From assembly GCF_003368325.1 (NCBI RefSeq), contig NZ_CP031466.1, positions 620,001 to 684,000 on the forward strand: a stretch of 64,000 bases of DNA, read 5' to 3'. Source of the DNA: Paraburkholderia caffeinilytica (lineage in GTDB: Bacteria; Pseudomonadota; Gammaproteobacteria; Burkholderiales; Burkholderiaceae). The first letter of the stretch is position 1, and each line of letters opens with the position of its first letter. Shown here piece after piece: positions 16,737 through 25,086 of this stretch. The notes under the pieces are model-generated. The model had not been told where the DNA came from and did no database searches. It was given only the letters and a program-made list of their open reading frames with translations. Both the position numbers and the translations under genes were made by a program.

Positions 16737-17447
16737 ATGACAACACCCGTCACGAAAGAGCACACCAAGAAGGCGTTCCACTTCCCCAAGAGTTCGACCA
16801 GGCATGCGGTAGATGGTGCGGAGCCGGCAGCCGCGCCGGAGCAGCCGGCGGACGCGGCGCCTGTCGTCGAAAAGGCGTCCAAAGCGAAGCGCGCGGCCAC
16901 TGCGGAAACAGCGGCTGTCGTCAAGAAGGCAACCAAAAAAGTGAAGCGCGCGGCGACCGCAGAAGCGAAGCCCGCCGTTAAGAAACCTGCGAAAGCGAAG
17001 CAGTCGGCCGCCACGGAAACAAAGCCGGTCGTCAAGAAAGCAGCTAAAGCAAAGCGTTCGGTCGCAGCGGAAGCGGCCCTTGTCGTCAAGAAAGCGCCCA
17101 AAGCGAAACCAGCGGCGACTGCCGAAGCGGCGCAAGCGGTCAAGAAAGCAGCCAAGCCGAAGCGTTCGGCAACCGCGGAAGCTGCGCCTGCCAGCGCTCC
17201 CGAAGCAAAGAAAGCCAAGCAGCCGAAGAAAGAGAAGGTCGTGCGCGACAGCTTCACGATGCCGAAATCGGACTACGACAAGATCGCGTCTCTCAAGCAG
17301 AAATGCCTCGACGCCGGCGTTCAGGTGAAGAAGAGCGAGCTGTTGCGAGCAGGCCTGATCATGTTGGAGTCGGCCGCGCCGCAGCGCCTGCTTGCCGCGG
17401 TGTCGTCGCTGGAGACGGTGAAGACGGGGCGTCCCGCAAAGGGCTAA
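16737..17447 (+). CDS. Lys/Ala-rich histone H1-like protein with a C-terminal folded domain
   Basis: A 236-residue basic protein. Residues about 45-160 are low-complexity repeats of roughly 16-17 residues built as AKRAATAETAAVVKKA, with variants (KAKQSAATETKPVVKKA, KAKRSVAAEAALVVKKA). This resembles the disordered DNA-binding tails of bacterial H1/AlgP-type proteins. The last ~65 residues (VVRDSFTMPKSDYDKIASLK then VQVKKSELLRAGLIML) look folded and resemble a ribbon-helix-helix-type segment. A nucleoid or DNA-binding role is likely. The repeat number may vary between strains. It has its own AT-rich promoter and a hairpin directly after the stop. No operon partner is seen. Confidence 0.8.
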   Translation: MTTPVTKEHTKKAFHFPKSSTRHAVDGAEPAAAPEQPADAAPVVEKASKAKRAATAETAAVVKKATKKVKRAATAEAKPAVKKPAKAKQSAATETKPVVKKAAKAKRSVAAEAALVVKKAPKAKPAATAEAAQAVKKAAKPKRSATAEAAPASAPEAKKAKQPKKEKVVRDSFTMPKSDYDKIASLKQKCLDAGVQVKKSELLRAGLIMLESAAPQRLLAAVSSLETVKTGRPAKG

Positions 17448-17939
17448 ACCTTGCATCGAGGTTCGATGCAAGAGGGTCCAGCGGGAGGCGTGCCCGCCCG
17501 GGCGGTGTCGGACTGCAGCGCATCCGGCTGCAAGTTCTCGAGCCGCAGGGGCGGGTACGAAGCATCATCATGACATCGCCATATTGCTGGCAGGTGACGG
17601 ACAAATTACGACGCGCCACCCGCAGCTTCCCAACGAATCCGCCTGGCAAACCGATCGGGCAGTGCACGGAAAGTGCGCGAACGGCGACTGCAATCCGGTT
17701 GTAAATCGATTCAGACACGCGATCGCAACGCGGCGACGACACAATCCGTAAGCACTGACGCCTACTGCACGCTAATGTCAGCTTGACATCGCGGCAGGCC
17801 ATCCATCGCGGTAGCACGCGGTTACACGCGCTTGAGCAACAGCCGCCGCCCGGATAGGTGTTTGACCCGTGTTGTCAGATCAGAGTCGTATGGATACGCT
17901 CTAGACGACTGGTCTAATTGAGGCCATAATCTCCTCCCT
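17448..17939. other. Intergenic, 492 bp: hairpin, then NemR-type promoter
   Basis: A hairpin with 10-bp perfect arms and a 3-base loop (17450-17472, cttgcatcga/tcgatgcaag) begins 3 bp after the H1-like stop and may end its transcript, though it lacks a T-run. The middle shows no convincing gene. The last 40 bp hold the operator at 17902-17916. Confidence 0.6.
17902..17916. promoter_or_regulatory. NemR-type operator
   Basis: tagac/gtcta inverted repeat with 5-base spacer (gactg), 23 bp before the nemR-like ATG. It closely resembles the TAGACC-N4-GGTCTA palindrome bound by Escherichia coli NemR. Confidence 0.7.
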
Positions 17940-18530
17940 ATGAGAGCTAGCCATCCCCACATTCGCCGGCACATCCTCGAAGCCGGGCGCACGCTGATTG
18001 CGCGCAAAGGCTTCGTCGCGGTCGGGCTGAACGAGATTCTGGCGACTGCCGAGATCCCCAAGGGATCGTTCTATCACTACTTCGGCTCGAAGGAGTCGTT
18101 CGGTAGCGAGTTGCTGCAGCAATACGTTGCCGACTACGCGGCACGCCTCGACGAGTTGTTCGGTCGGCCCGGTGTCAACGGCCGTGACAAGCTGCTGAGC
18201 TATTGGGGCGCGTGGCAGAGGGAACAACTCGATCAGGACGGCGACGAAAAGTGTCTGGTCGTGAAGCTCAGCGCGGAAGTAGGCGACCTGTCCGATGAGA
18301 TGCGCGTGGTATTGCGCGACGGCGTCGACCGCTTGATGGTGCGCCTCGCGTCCGTGATCGAGGAGGGTCAGGCGGATGGCTCGCTTTCGCCGGAGATCCG
18401 GGCTAAAGAAGCGGCCGAACTTCTGTATCACATGTGGCTTGGCGCGGCGCTCGTCACCAAGCTGCGACGGGATGGCAGTGCGATGGCGCAAGCCATGGCG
18501 GTCACACGGAGCGTACTGCGCGCGGCATGA
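17940..18530 (+). CDS. nemR: NemR-like TetR regulator, electrophile/hypochlorite sensor
   Basis: A 196-residue TetR protein. The DNA-binding domain holds VGLNEILATAEIPKGSFYHY and FGSKESFG. The ligand domain has KCLVVKLSAEVGDLSDEMR (104-122), matching the same block in E. coli NemR. Cys105 fits the redox-active Cys106 of NemR, and Lys174 (LVTKLRRDG) fits Lys175, the two residues of its reversible sulfenamide switch; NemR Cys116 is replaced by Gly115. NemR releases DNA on contact with quinones, aldehydes or hypochlorite and turns on detoxifying reductases. Here an MDR reductase and a GST follow on the same strand. The NemR-type operator upstream supports the call. Confidence 0.88.
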   Translation: MRASHPHIRRHILEAGRTLIARKGFVAVGLNEILATAEIPKGSFYHYFGSKESFGSELLQQYVADYAARLDELFGRPGVNGRDKLLSYWGAWQREQLDQDGDEKCLVVKLSAEVGDLSDEMRVVLRDGVDRLMVRLASVIEEGQADGSLSPEIRAKEAAELLYHMWLGAALVTKLRRDGSAMAQAMAVTRSVLRAA

Positions 18531-18604
18531 CATGGCGGCGGCCGAGGCCGTGGTGCTGTTGAAGTTTATCGAGCAGAAGCAGAAGCCAAAGCGCTAGCAG
18601 AAAC

Positions 18605-18712
18605 CCTGGAAGAAGCACTCAGAAAAGCACTGAGAAAAGCGCTCACAGAACTGTTTGCATAAGCACTCACAGAACCACTCGCATAACCACTGGCTCCGCG
18701 CAGAACGGAGCC
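18605..18712 (+). repeat. Short degenerate direct repeats and a hairpin between nemR and the reductase gene
   Basis: About four imperfect copies of agcactcacagaa (near 18613, 18625, 18637, 18662) are followed by a hairpin ggctccg/cggagcc (18692-18712) encoded just ahead of the ribosome site of the next gene. It may be an attenuator or the trace of slippage. Confidence 0.5.
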
Positions 18713-18744
18713 TTCACATCGTTGCATATCCCAGGAGATCGACT

Positions 18745-19722
18745 GTGCGTAGCGTTATCTATTCCTCTTTCGGCAATCCCGCCGAGGTGCTGCAGGTCGC
18801 GGAACGTCCCACGCCGAATCCCGGCGCGGGCCAGGTGCGCATCAAATCGACCTTGTCGCCGATCCACAATCACGACCTCTGGACGATTCGCGGTCAGTAT
18901 GGCTATAAGCCGAAACTGCCGGCCGTGGGCGGCACCGAAGTTGCCGGCGTGATCGACGCGATCGGCGAAGGTGTCGAACACCTGAAGCCCGGTCAGCGCG
19001 TGGTGGTGGCCGGCATCTACGAGGGCTGGGCCGATTACGTTCTGGCGCCGGCGGCAGCGGTGGTCCCGCTGCCTGACGCGATCAGCGACGAAGTAGGTTG
19101 CCAACTGATCGCCATGCCGCTGAGTGCGGTCATGTTGCTCGAATATCTGCACCTTGAGTCCGGTCAGTGGTTCATCCAGAACACCGCGAACGGTGCGGTC
19201 GGTAAGACTCTGGCGATGTTGGCCAACGCACGTGGCATCAATGGGGTGAATCTGGTCCGGCGCGAGGCGGGCATTGCGGAATTGGCCGAGGTTGGCATCG
19301 GCAATGCAGTGTCGACTGAAAGCGATGGCTGGAAGAAACGGGTTCGCGAGATCGTCGGCGATGCACCGATTCTGGCAGGTGTCGATTCAGTGGGTGGCGA
19401 CGCCAGCGGTGACATCTTCGGTCTGCTTGGCGAAAACGGCACCCTGGTGTCGTTCGGCGCGATGTCCAATGAGCCTATGCGCCTCAGCTCCGGCGATGCA
19501 ATCTTCAAGCAGGCGACGGTCAAGGGTTTCTGGGCGAGCAAGATTTTCGAGGTCACTTCGGGTGTGGATAAAGCACGGATGATCGGCGAATTGCTTAGGC
19601 TTGCTGCATCCGGCGAGCTTAAGCTGCCAGTGGAAGCCGTCTTCGATGTCGAGAACGCGGCGCAAGCGGCAGCGGTGAGCGCGAAGAGCGCGCGCAAGGG
19701 CAAGGTGCTGTTGCGGTTCTGA
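18745..19722 (+). CDS. MDR-superfamily NADPH-dependent oxidoreductase (enoyl/quinone reductase-like)
   Basis: The GTG at 18745 is chosen because aggaga lies 6 bp ahead and the product begins MRSVIYSSFGNPAEV, as usual for the family; an open stretch upstream overlaps the repeat region. The 325-residue protein has the GroES-like domain (SPIHNHDLWTIRGQYG, LPAVGGTEVAGVI) and a Rossmann domain (NTANGAVGKTLAMLAN). Zinc ligands of true alcohol dehydrogenases are absent, so it belongs with the zinc-free quinone and enoyl-thioester reductases. It lies between a NemR-like regulator and a GST, so detoxification of quinones or unsaturated aldehydes is a reasonable role. Confidence 0.87.
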   Translation: MRSVIYSSFGNPAEVLQVAERPTPNPGAGQVRIKSTLSPIHNHDLWTIRGQYGYKPKLPAVGGTEVAGVIDAIGEGVEHLKPGQRVVVAGIYEGWADYVLAPAAAVVPLPDAISDEVGCQLIAMPLSAVMLLEYLHLESGQWFIQNTANGAVGKTLAMLANARGINGVNLVRREAGIAELAEVGIGNAVSTESDGWKKRVREIVGDAPILAGVDSVGGDASGDIFGLLGENGTLVSFGAMSNEPMRLSSGDAIFKQATVKGFWASKIFEVTSGVDKARMIGELLRLAASGELKLPVEAVFDVENAAQAAAVSAKSARKGKVLLRF

Positions 19723-19885
19723 CGAGCAGAGGCGCGTTGCTGCATCGGCGCACCAGTTTGTGCCGCGCGGTGTCATGCCGATGCCAGCTCGCGAGATCCT
19801 TTCCATGCCTGCCCACGTGAATCGTCGAACGGTTTCGGGGCAGGCGTTGGCCGCACTTTCTCTCACCGACTCAACAATCTATTCC

Positions 19886-20497
19886 ATGATCGAAGTCCAT
19901 CACCTCAACGAATCCCGTTCGCGCCGCATTACCTGGCTGCTGGAAGAACTCGGTCTCGACTACACGCTCGTTCAATACCAGCGGAATCCGCAGACCCGTC
20001 TTGCGCCGCCGGAACTGGTGGCGATCCATCCGCTGGGCAAGGCCCCCGTGATTCGCGACGGCGAGAAAGTGATTTTCGAGTCGGGCGCGATTGTGGACTA
20101 TCTGATTCGTCGCTATGGCAACGGCCGCCTGGCCCCCGCATACGGAACCGACGAGTACGATCGTTACGCGCAGTTCCTGCATTATGCGGAAGGCAGCGCC
20201 ATGCTGCCGCTGATGCTGAAGGTGTACACGGCCCGTCTTGGCGACGGTGCGGCTCCGTTGCAACCGAGAATCGAAAGTGAGCTGCAGAATCACCTCGGTT
20301 TTCTGAATCAGGAATTGGCCGGCCGCGATTATCTGATGGGCGATGAATTGACGGGCGTCGATATTCAGCTCTCGTTCGTCGCGCAGACGTGCCTGAAGTT
20401 TTGTGGGCGCGATGCGTTCCCGAATATCACTGCGTTTGTCGATCGCATCGAGACGCGCCCCGCGTACCAGCGTGCGATGGAGAAGGGCGGCGCGTAA
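19886..20497 (+). CDS. Glutathione S-transferase family protein
   Basis: A 203-residue protein with the N-terminal thioredoxin-like domain (HHLNESRSRRITWLLEELGL, HPLGKAPVIRDG, FESGAIVDYLIRRYG) and an all-helical C-terminal domain (MGDELTGVDIQLSF, RIETRPAYQRAMEKGGA). The ESGAI motif binds the glutathione gamma-glutamyl part. GSTs conjugate glutathione to electrophiles. The ATG at 19886 is chosen because it begins MIEVHHLNESRS; an open frame upstream lacks GST sequence. It follows the MDR reductase by 163 bp and likely belongs to the same NemR-controlled response. Confidence 0.92.
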   Translation: MIEVHHLNESRSRRITWLLEELGLDYTLVQYQRNPQTRLAPPELVAIHPLGKAPVIRDGEKVIFESGAIVDYLIRRYGNGRLAPAYGTDEYDRYAQFLHYAEGSAMLPLMLKVYTARLGDGAAPLQPRIESELQNHLGFLNQELAGRDYLMGDELTGVDIQLSFVAQTCLKFCGRDAFPNITAFVDRIETRPAYQRAMEKGGA

Positions 20498-20539
20498 GCG
20501 ACCGCGGGCCGTCGCTCCCCCAGCGCAGTTCCAGATCGA

Positions 20540-20881
20540 TCAATCGATGCAGTGACGCCCGTGCAGTTCCAGATGCAACTGCACGAGCCACGCACGCGCG
20601 CAATACGCGTCTATCGATGCCTGGTCGCATGGCTCGTCGAGCAATCTCACCTGATGTGCCGCCAAAGCCACGTCGAACGCGCGGCGTGCTGCCCATCTCA
20701 GCGAAAACATGACGAGCAGTCCAAGTCCGATCGTGGCACCCCGATAGGGCAGCAAGGGCGCGTTGTCGTCGAACAGACCGAATAGCACTGAAAGGATCAG
20801 GCCCGGCATGGTGGCGATGCATGTCGAGAGGCAGAGGAGCACGGCGTTTGCACGCAGCGCGGTCGTCGTAGTGGGTTTCAT
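20540..20881 (-). CDS. Small membrane protein of unknown function
   Basis: A 113-residue product with two predicted membrane helices (about 12-34 and 45-62) and a soluble, Leu/His-rich C-terminal tail. The ATG at 20881 is chosen because the upstream extension (to 20929) is not hydrophobic or conserved-looking. No family is recognised. It is convergent with the GST gene and stands alone. Confidence 0.5.
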   Translation of the reverse strand: MKPTTTTALRANAVLLCLSTCIATMPGLILSVLFGLFDDNAPLLPYRGATIGLGLLVMFSLRWAARRAFDVALAAHQVRLLDEPCDQASIDAYCARAWLVQLHLELHGRHCID

Positions 20882-21112
20882 CGAGTGAGGTCCGGCGATC
20901 GGATAGCGGCCTCGATGCTGAGCTCGCATGACTTACCCGACACTTACGACCGTCGAGTCTTCCCGGCAGCCTTAAAACAACGATCGTTCCCCATCCCACG
21001 TCCTGTCTCATACCACGCCTGTTCTCACCGCTTCGAGTAAGTAACGAGTAAGTCCGATGGTTCTAGAGTCGATGGCGCTTCATCCATCCACTCAGGACTC
21101 GAAGGACTCGAC

Positions 21113-21940
21113 GTGAAAAAAACGCTTCGCCGTGAGCACAGGCTGTTACTGGCTATCGCATCGTTCGCAACATTCTGCGCGTGTTCGGGCGCCGCCTGGG
21201 CCGACGGCCAGAGCCCGGAGCCACCCACGGCGGACGACACGGGCTTCACCGTGCTGAACAATTCCACCAACGTGACGCATTGGGGTCTGGGCGTTGGCGC
21301 GGGCATCCAGCAGGCGCCCTATAAAGGCTACGGCACGAAATACACGCCGATTCCGCTGATTTCGTTCGACAACAAATGGGTCCACGCATTTGGCACGGCT
21401 GTCGATCTGAAGATCGGCAAGTGGAGCAATGTGAGCCTCGCGCTGCGTGGCCAATACGCGATCGGCGACGGCTACAAAGCGTCCGATGCGCCGATTCTGA
21501 GCGGCATGCAGAACCGCAACGGTGCGTTCTGGTACGGCCCGGCGCTCGCATGGCACACCGCATACGGCACGCTTTCGGGCGATTTTCTGGAGGGCGGAAA
21601 CAGGGGGCAGAAAGCCGCGATCGACTTCAGCAAGTCCTTCGAGTACGGCAAATTCGAGTTCGAGCCGCACGCCGGCGTGGATTGGTTGAGCCGCAAATAT
21701 GTCGATTACTATTACGGCGTGCGCTCGTCCGAAGCGCGCGCCGGGCGCCCGGCATATGCCGGCAAGGCGACTTACGACATCTCGGTGGGAACGCGTATCG
21801 ACTATAAGTTCACGCGCCATCAGATCCTGATCCTGGACGTCGGTGTTGCGCACCTTGGGAGCGGCATCACCGACAGTCCGCTGGTGGGCAAGCGCTATAT
21901 TCCGCAAGCCAGGGTCGGCTACCTTTACGAATTCAAATGA
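21113..21940 (+). CDS. mipA: MipA/OmpV-family outer-membrane protein
   Basis: A 275-residue protein with a signal peptide (cleavage near AWA-DG, about residue 31). The mature part shows the MipA/OmpV pattern: GLGVGAGIQQAPYKGYGTKY near the start, then repeated amphipathic strands (FGTAVDLKIGKWSNVSLALR, FEFEPHAGVDWLSRKYVDYY) and a terminal aromatic strand ending EFK. GTG start. Family members are outer-membrane beta barrels, some tied to murein hydrolase complexes (MipA) or to antibiotic and metal stress. The response regulator starts 11 bp downstream, so the three genes form an operon; such MipA-two-component sets are common in proteobacteria. Confidence 0.9.
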   Translation: MKKTLRREHRLLLAIASFATFCACSGAAWADGQSPEPPTADDTGFTVLNNSTNVTHWGLGVGAGIQQAPYKGYGTKYTPIPLISFDNKWVHAFGTAVDLKIGKWSNVSLALRGQYAIGDGYKASDAPILSGMQNRNGAFWYGPALAWHTAYGTLSGDFLEGGNRGQKAAIDFSKSFEYGKFEFEPHAGVDWLSRKYVDYYYGVRSSEARAGRPAYAGKATYDISVGTRIDYKFTRHQILILDVGVAHLGSGITDSPLVGKRYIPQARVGYLYEFK

Positions 21941-21950
21941 GCATTACCGC

Positions 21951-22646
21951 ATGTCGCGAATCGCACTGATCGAAGACCACGAACGCCTGGCCGGCATGAT
22001 CCGTCAGGCGCTTTCGGCTGCGGGCATCGAGACCGATGTGTTCGGCACCCTGTCGGAGGCGCATTATGGCGTGAGCCGGGCCGACTACGCGGTGCTGATT
22101 ATCGATCGCGGGTTGCCGGACGGCGACGGCCTGACTTTGCTGCGGGCATTGCGCGCGGCAGGGCAGATGACGCCGTCGCTCATGCTGACGGCGCGCGACG
22201 CGCTGCACGACCGCGTCGACGGTCTGGAAAACGGCGCGGACGACTACGTGACCAAGCCTTTCGCCATGAGTGAGCTGGTCGCGCGCGTGCGTACGCTGAT
22301 GCGTCGTCCGGTGGCGCTGACGGATCTGGTGATTTCGTTTGGCGACATCACGGTCGATCCGCGGCAACGCGCCATGCGCTGCGGCGCGCAGTCCGTTCTG
22401 CTGGCGCCTGCCGAGTTGCAGATCGTGCTGTGCCTCGTGAAGGCGGCGGGCGCCACCGTGCGGCATGCGGCGCTCGAACATGCCGCGTGGGGACTCGGCG
22501 AAGCCGTCACGCCCAACGCGCTCGAAGTCACGCTGCATCGTCTGCGCAAGAAGTTGAACGCGGTCGGCGCGACGACGCGGCTCGCCAATATTCGCGGTGC
22601 GGGCTTCGCGTTCCAACTGGCCGCCGCGTCCACCGGCCAGCACTGA
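21951..22646 (+). CDS. OmpR-family response regulator
   Basis: A 231-residue two-domain regulator. The receiver domain has the acidic pair near 8-10 (IEDHE), phosphoacceptor Asp52 (IIDRGLPDGDG), Thr79 (MLTARD) and Lys101 (VTKPF). The C-terminal winged helix ends with EVTLHRLRKKLNAVGA and NIRGAGFAFQL. It lies 11 bp after mipA and 21 bp before the sensor kinase, so it is the partner of that kinase. It probably controls mipA; the signal is unknown. Confidence 0.95.
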   Translation: MSRIALIEDHERLAGMIRQALSAAGIETDVFGTLSEAHYGVSRADYAVLIIDRGLPDGDGLTLLRALRAAGQMTPSLMLTARDALHDRVDGLENGADDYVTKPFAMSELVARVRTLMRRPVALTDLVISFGDITVDPRQRAMRCGAQSVLLAPAELQIVLCLVKAAGATVRHAALEHAAWGLGEAVTPNALEVTLHRLRKKLNAVGATTRLANIRGAGFAFQLAAASTGQH

Positions 22647-22667
22647 ATCAACGGCCCATTGCTCACC

Positions 22668-24026
22668 ATGCTCAATCACTGGATTCGCAGTTTGTCCGCG
22701 CGGCTTTGGCTGACCAGCATCGTTGCTCTCGCGATCAGCCTGACCGTGCTGGCGACGGCCGCCACTTATGCATTCAGTCATTTCCCCCAGCAGATGCTCG
22801 GGCGGCACGAGGAGATGGAAAGCGCGACGGCGATCGTGAGCGGACTCCGGTTCGACAGTGCCGGCCGTCCGGCCTCCGTGCAGTTGCCCACGCAGACGGC
22901 CTGGATCTTCGAGGTGCTGCCGACGGAACTGAAGTACCGTGTGCTTGGCGAACGCGGCGGCGTGTTGCTGGCTTCGAAAGGCGCGCAAGGCGATGAAGCA
23001 TGGATTGCGGACGATCTATCCGGGTCCGTCGGCAAAATCCAGCGGGTGGATATAGCTGCGAAGCCATTCGAGATCCTGACGCTGCGAGTTGAGCACGGCC
23101 CAGCGGTTTTCTACGTCCAGACCGCAACGGCCGAGCGTTTCATCGACGCGCTCATAGGCAGCAAGGTCAAGCCGATGCCGGCGATCATCAAGACGATCAT
23201 TGTCGTTGCCACGATCATTTTTGGCCTGACTTTCCCCTTTACCGTGCATCGCGTGCTCAGGCCGCTTCGGGAGGCATCGCGTGCGGCTGCCCGCATCACG
23301 CCGCGCAACCTGACCACGCGGCTTTCCATCGAGGGCATTCCAAGTGAAATCAAGCCGCTGATCCACGCCTTCAACGAGGCGCTCGACAGACTCGAAAATG
23401 GCTTCGCCGTGCAGCAGCAGTTTCTTGCGTCCGCCGCGCACGAGTTGCAGACGCCGCTCACCTTGATCCGCGGCCAGATCGAACTGCAACCCGGGATCGA
23501 CGACAAGGAACTGCTGTTTCGCGAAATCGATCTGATGGCGCGTCAGGTTCGGCAACTGCTGCATCTCGCCGAAGTCAGCGAGTCGCAGAACTTCAGTTTC
23601 GGCGAAGTGAATATCGTCGAGGTGGTGCAGGACGTGGTGGCTTATCTCGCACGCAAGGCCGACCGCAAGAAGGTGACGCTCCGGCTCGAAACCAGCGTCG
23701 CGCCGCCGTCGATCTGGGCCGACCGAAGCGCGCTATTCATTCTGCTCAAGAACATAGTCGAGAACGCAATCAACGCCTCGCCGGCGCATGGCGCGATCGT
23801 TCTGATCGTCGATGCCGTCTCGGTGCAGGTTCAGGACGAAGGGCCGGGAATCAGGCAGGAGCACCTGCCGTTTCTCTTCAAGCGGTTCTGGCGCGCGCCG
23901 GATGCCCGGCATGACGGCGCCGGGCTCGGTCTTGCGATCTGCAAGGAGATCGCAACAGCTCACGAGTGGCGCCTGACCGTGAGCAGTCTGCTATCGGGCA
24001 CGCGTTTCGCGGTGTGGTTCTCGTAA
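22668..24026 (+). CDS. Sensor histidine kinase, HAMP type
   Basis: A 452-residue inner-membrane kinase. Two transmembrane helices (about 17-40 and 170-190) frame a ~130-residue periplasmic sensor domain. A HAMP linker follows, then the HisKA box with His258 (SAAHELQTPLTLI), the N box (NIVENAINAS), the G1 box (VQDEGPGIR) and G2 (GAGLGLAICKEIA). The ATG at 22668 is used; a TTG at 22659 would add three residues. It is the third gene of the mipA-regulator-kinase operon. The sensed stimulus is not evident. Confidence 0.93.
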   Translation: MLNHWIRSLSARLWLTSIVALAISLTVLATAATYAFSHFPQQMLGRHEEMESATAIVSGLRFDSAGRPASVQLPTQTAWIFEVLPTELKYRVLGERGGVLLASKGAQGDEAWIADDLSGSVGKIQRVDIAAKPFEILTLRVEHGPAVFYVQTATAERFIDALIGSKVKPMPAIIKTIIVVATIIFGLTFPFTVHRVLRPLREASRAAARITPRNLTTRLSIEGIPSEIKPLIHAFNEALDRLENGFAVQQQFLASAAHELQTPLTLIRGQIELQPGIDDKELLFREIDLMARQVRQLLHLAEVSESQNFSFGEVNIVEVVQDVVAYLARKADRKKVTLRLETSVAPPSIWADRSALFILLKNIVENAINASPAHGAIVLIVDAVSVQVQDEGPGIRQEHLPFLFKRFWRAPDARHDGAGLGLAICKEIATAHEWRLTVSSLLSGTRFAVWFS

Positions 24027-24044
24027 CGCCGCAGCGAATTCTGA

Positions 24045-24190
24045 TGCATGGTGCCGGCAACGCGCGTGCGCACCAGCCCCGCTTCCTGCTGGAAACCCTG
24101 GCCGCGGCACGCAAGCTGGGTATCGAACGTCCGTCGTGGACGCTGCCCGCGCCGTACGCGCATTGGCTCGAACGTTACGCTGTCGCCTGA
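24045..24190 (+). pseudogene. Possible C-terminal gene remnant
   Basis: A short frame of 48 residues with strong host-like codon use (third positions mostly G/C), reading RFLLETLAAARKLGIERPSW and LPAPYAHWLERYAVA before a TGA. It looks like the end of a soluble protein rather than random sequence. No start with ribosome site is seen and the frame is not part of the kinase. I cannot name its parent family. It could also be a chance frame. Confidence 0.3.
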
Positions 24191-24232
24191 GCGCGGCACG
24201 ACGCGTGCGTTATGCGAAGGCTGTGAAAACAT

Positions 24233-24284
24233 AAAAAAGCGCGCGGCAGGGTGTGAATTCCATTCACTCTGCCACGCGCTTTTT
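24233..24284. terminator. Bidirectional rho-independent terminator
   Basis: A long stem (about 20 bp: agcgcgcggcagggtgtgaa paired with the attcact...cgcgct side) is flanked by A-run on the left and T-run on the right. It lies between the convergent kinase and DUF4410 genes and can serve both. Confidence 0.85.
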
Positions 24285-24309
24285 GCCGTTCAAGCCTGCT
24301 GCGGGTTAC

Positions 24310-25086
24310 TTATCCTTTGATGTGCTCCGTCGAGAGCCAGCCCCCGCTTACGCCAATCTGCGCCACCTGTTTTGCGACGGCGTCGGCGAGGCGCTTGGCA
24401 TCCGATGAAACACCGGCCTTCTTGGTTTCGGATACGGCGTGCAAGCCGCCACCCACCGCTGCCGAGGTCGCGATGCTCCCGACCGCGGCGCCCACGCCGG
24501 CAGTTTCGACCACGCCGGGTGCTTTGCCGCTGTCGCCGGTGGCACTGAAACTTTGCACCAGCCGCGCGGTGCCGCCCGCCGGCTTGTACAGAATCTGCAC
24601 GGAGCTGCTGACTTCGCTCTTGCCGGCGCCCAGGCCGATCAGCACGCGGCGGCGGCGATTACCCGCGTCGATCGTGTCGAAGCTGCCTTGCACGAGCAGG
24701 ACGTTCTGGTCGGCGGGAGCGGGGACGTCCGAGCGAATCGCGCGCAGCCCCATCGATTGCAATTGCTGCACGATTTCGTTGGCGACCTGCTCACGCACGG
24801 CGATCGCATCGGCCGACTGCTTGTCAGCGGCGGACGAGCCGTCGAGGTGCGACTTCAATTTCTTCAGCATGCCGCCGTTGTCCAGTTTCACCTGATCCGG
24901 ATTGCTGTCGAAGGTGTAGACATAAATGTTGTCCGGGCGCACTTGCGGCTCTGCGCTGGTCTGGGTCGCGTTGCTGATGCTGCCGCCGGCGCAACCGGTC
25001 AGAAGCGCGCTGCAGCAGACCATTGCGACGCATGCAAAACGAGCGGCGTTCTTTTTGAGGAAACTCACTGAAGTCAACATGTTCAT
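24310..25086 (-). CDS. DUF4410 lipoprotein
   Basis: A 258-residue protein. The start at 25086 gives a lipoprotein signal peptide ending SALLTGC with Cys32; an open stretch upstream lacks this. The body shows the DUF4410 pattern: IYVYTFDSNPDQVKLD, then a long helix with VREQVANEIVQQLQSMGL, VLLVQGSFDTIDAGNRRRR, GAGKSEVSSSVQILYKPAGG, and a glycine-rich hydrophobic stretch near 190-215. Proteins of this type are envelope lipoproteins of unknown role that may insert in or sit on the membrane. It is alone on this strand. Confidence 0.85.
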   Translation of the reverse strand: MNMLTSVSFLKKNAARFACVAMVCCSALLTGCAGGSISNATQTSAEPQVRPDNIYVYTFDSNPDQVKLDNGGMLKKLKSHLDGSSAADKQSADAIAVREQVANEIVQQLQSMGLRAIRSDVPAPADQNVLLVQGSFDTIDAGNRRRRVLIGLGAGKSEVSSSVQILYKPAGGTARLVQSFSATGDSGKAPGVVETAGVGAAVGSIATSAAVGGGLHAVSETKKAGVSSDAKRLADAVAKQVAQIGVSGGWLSTEHIKG

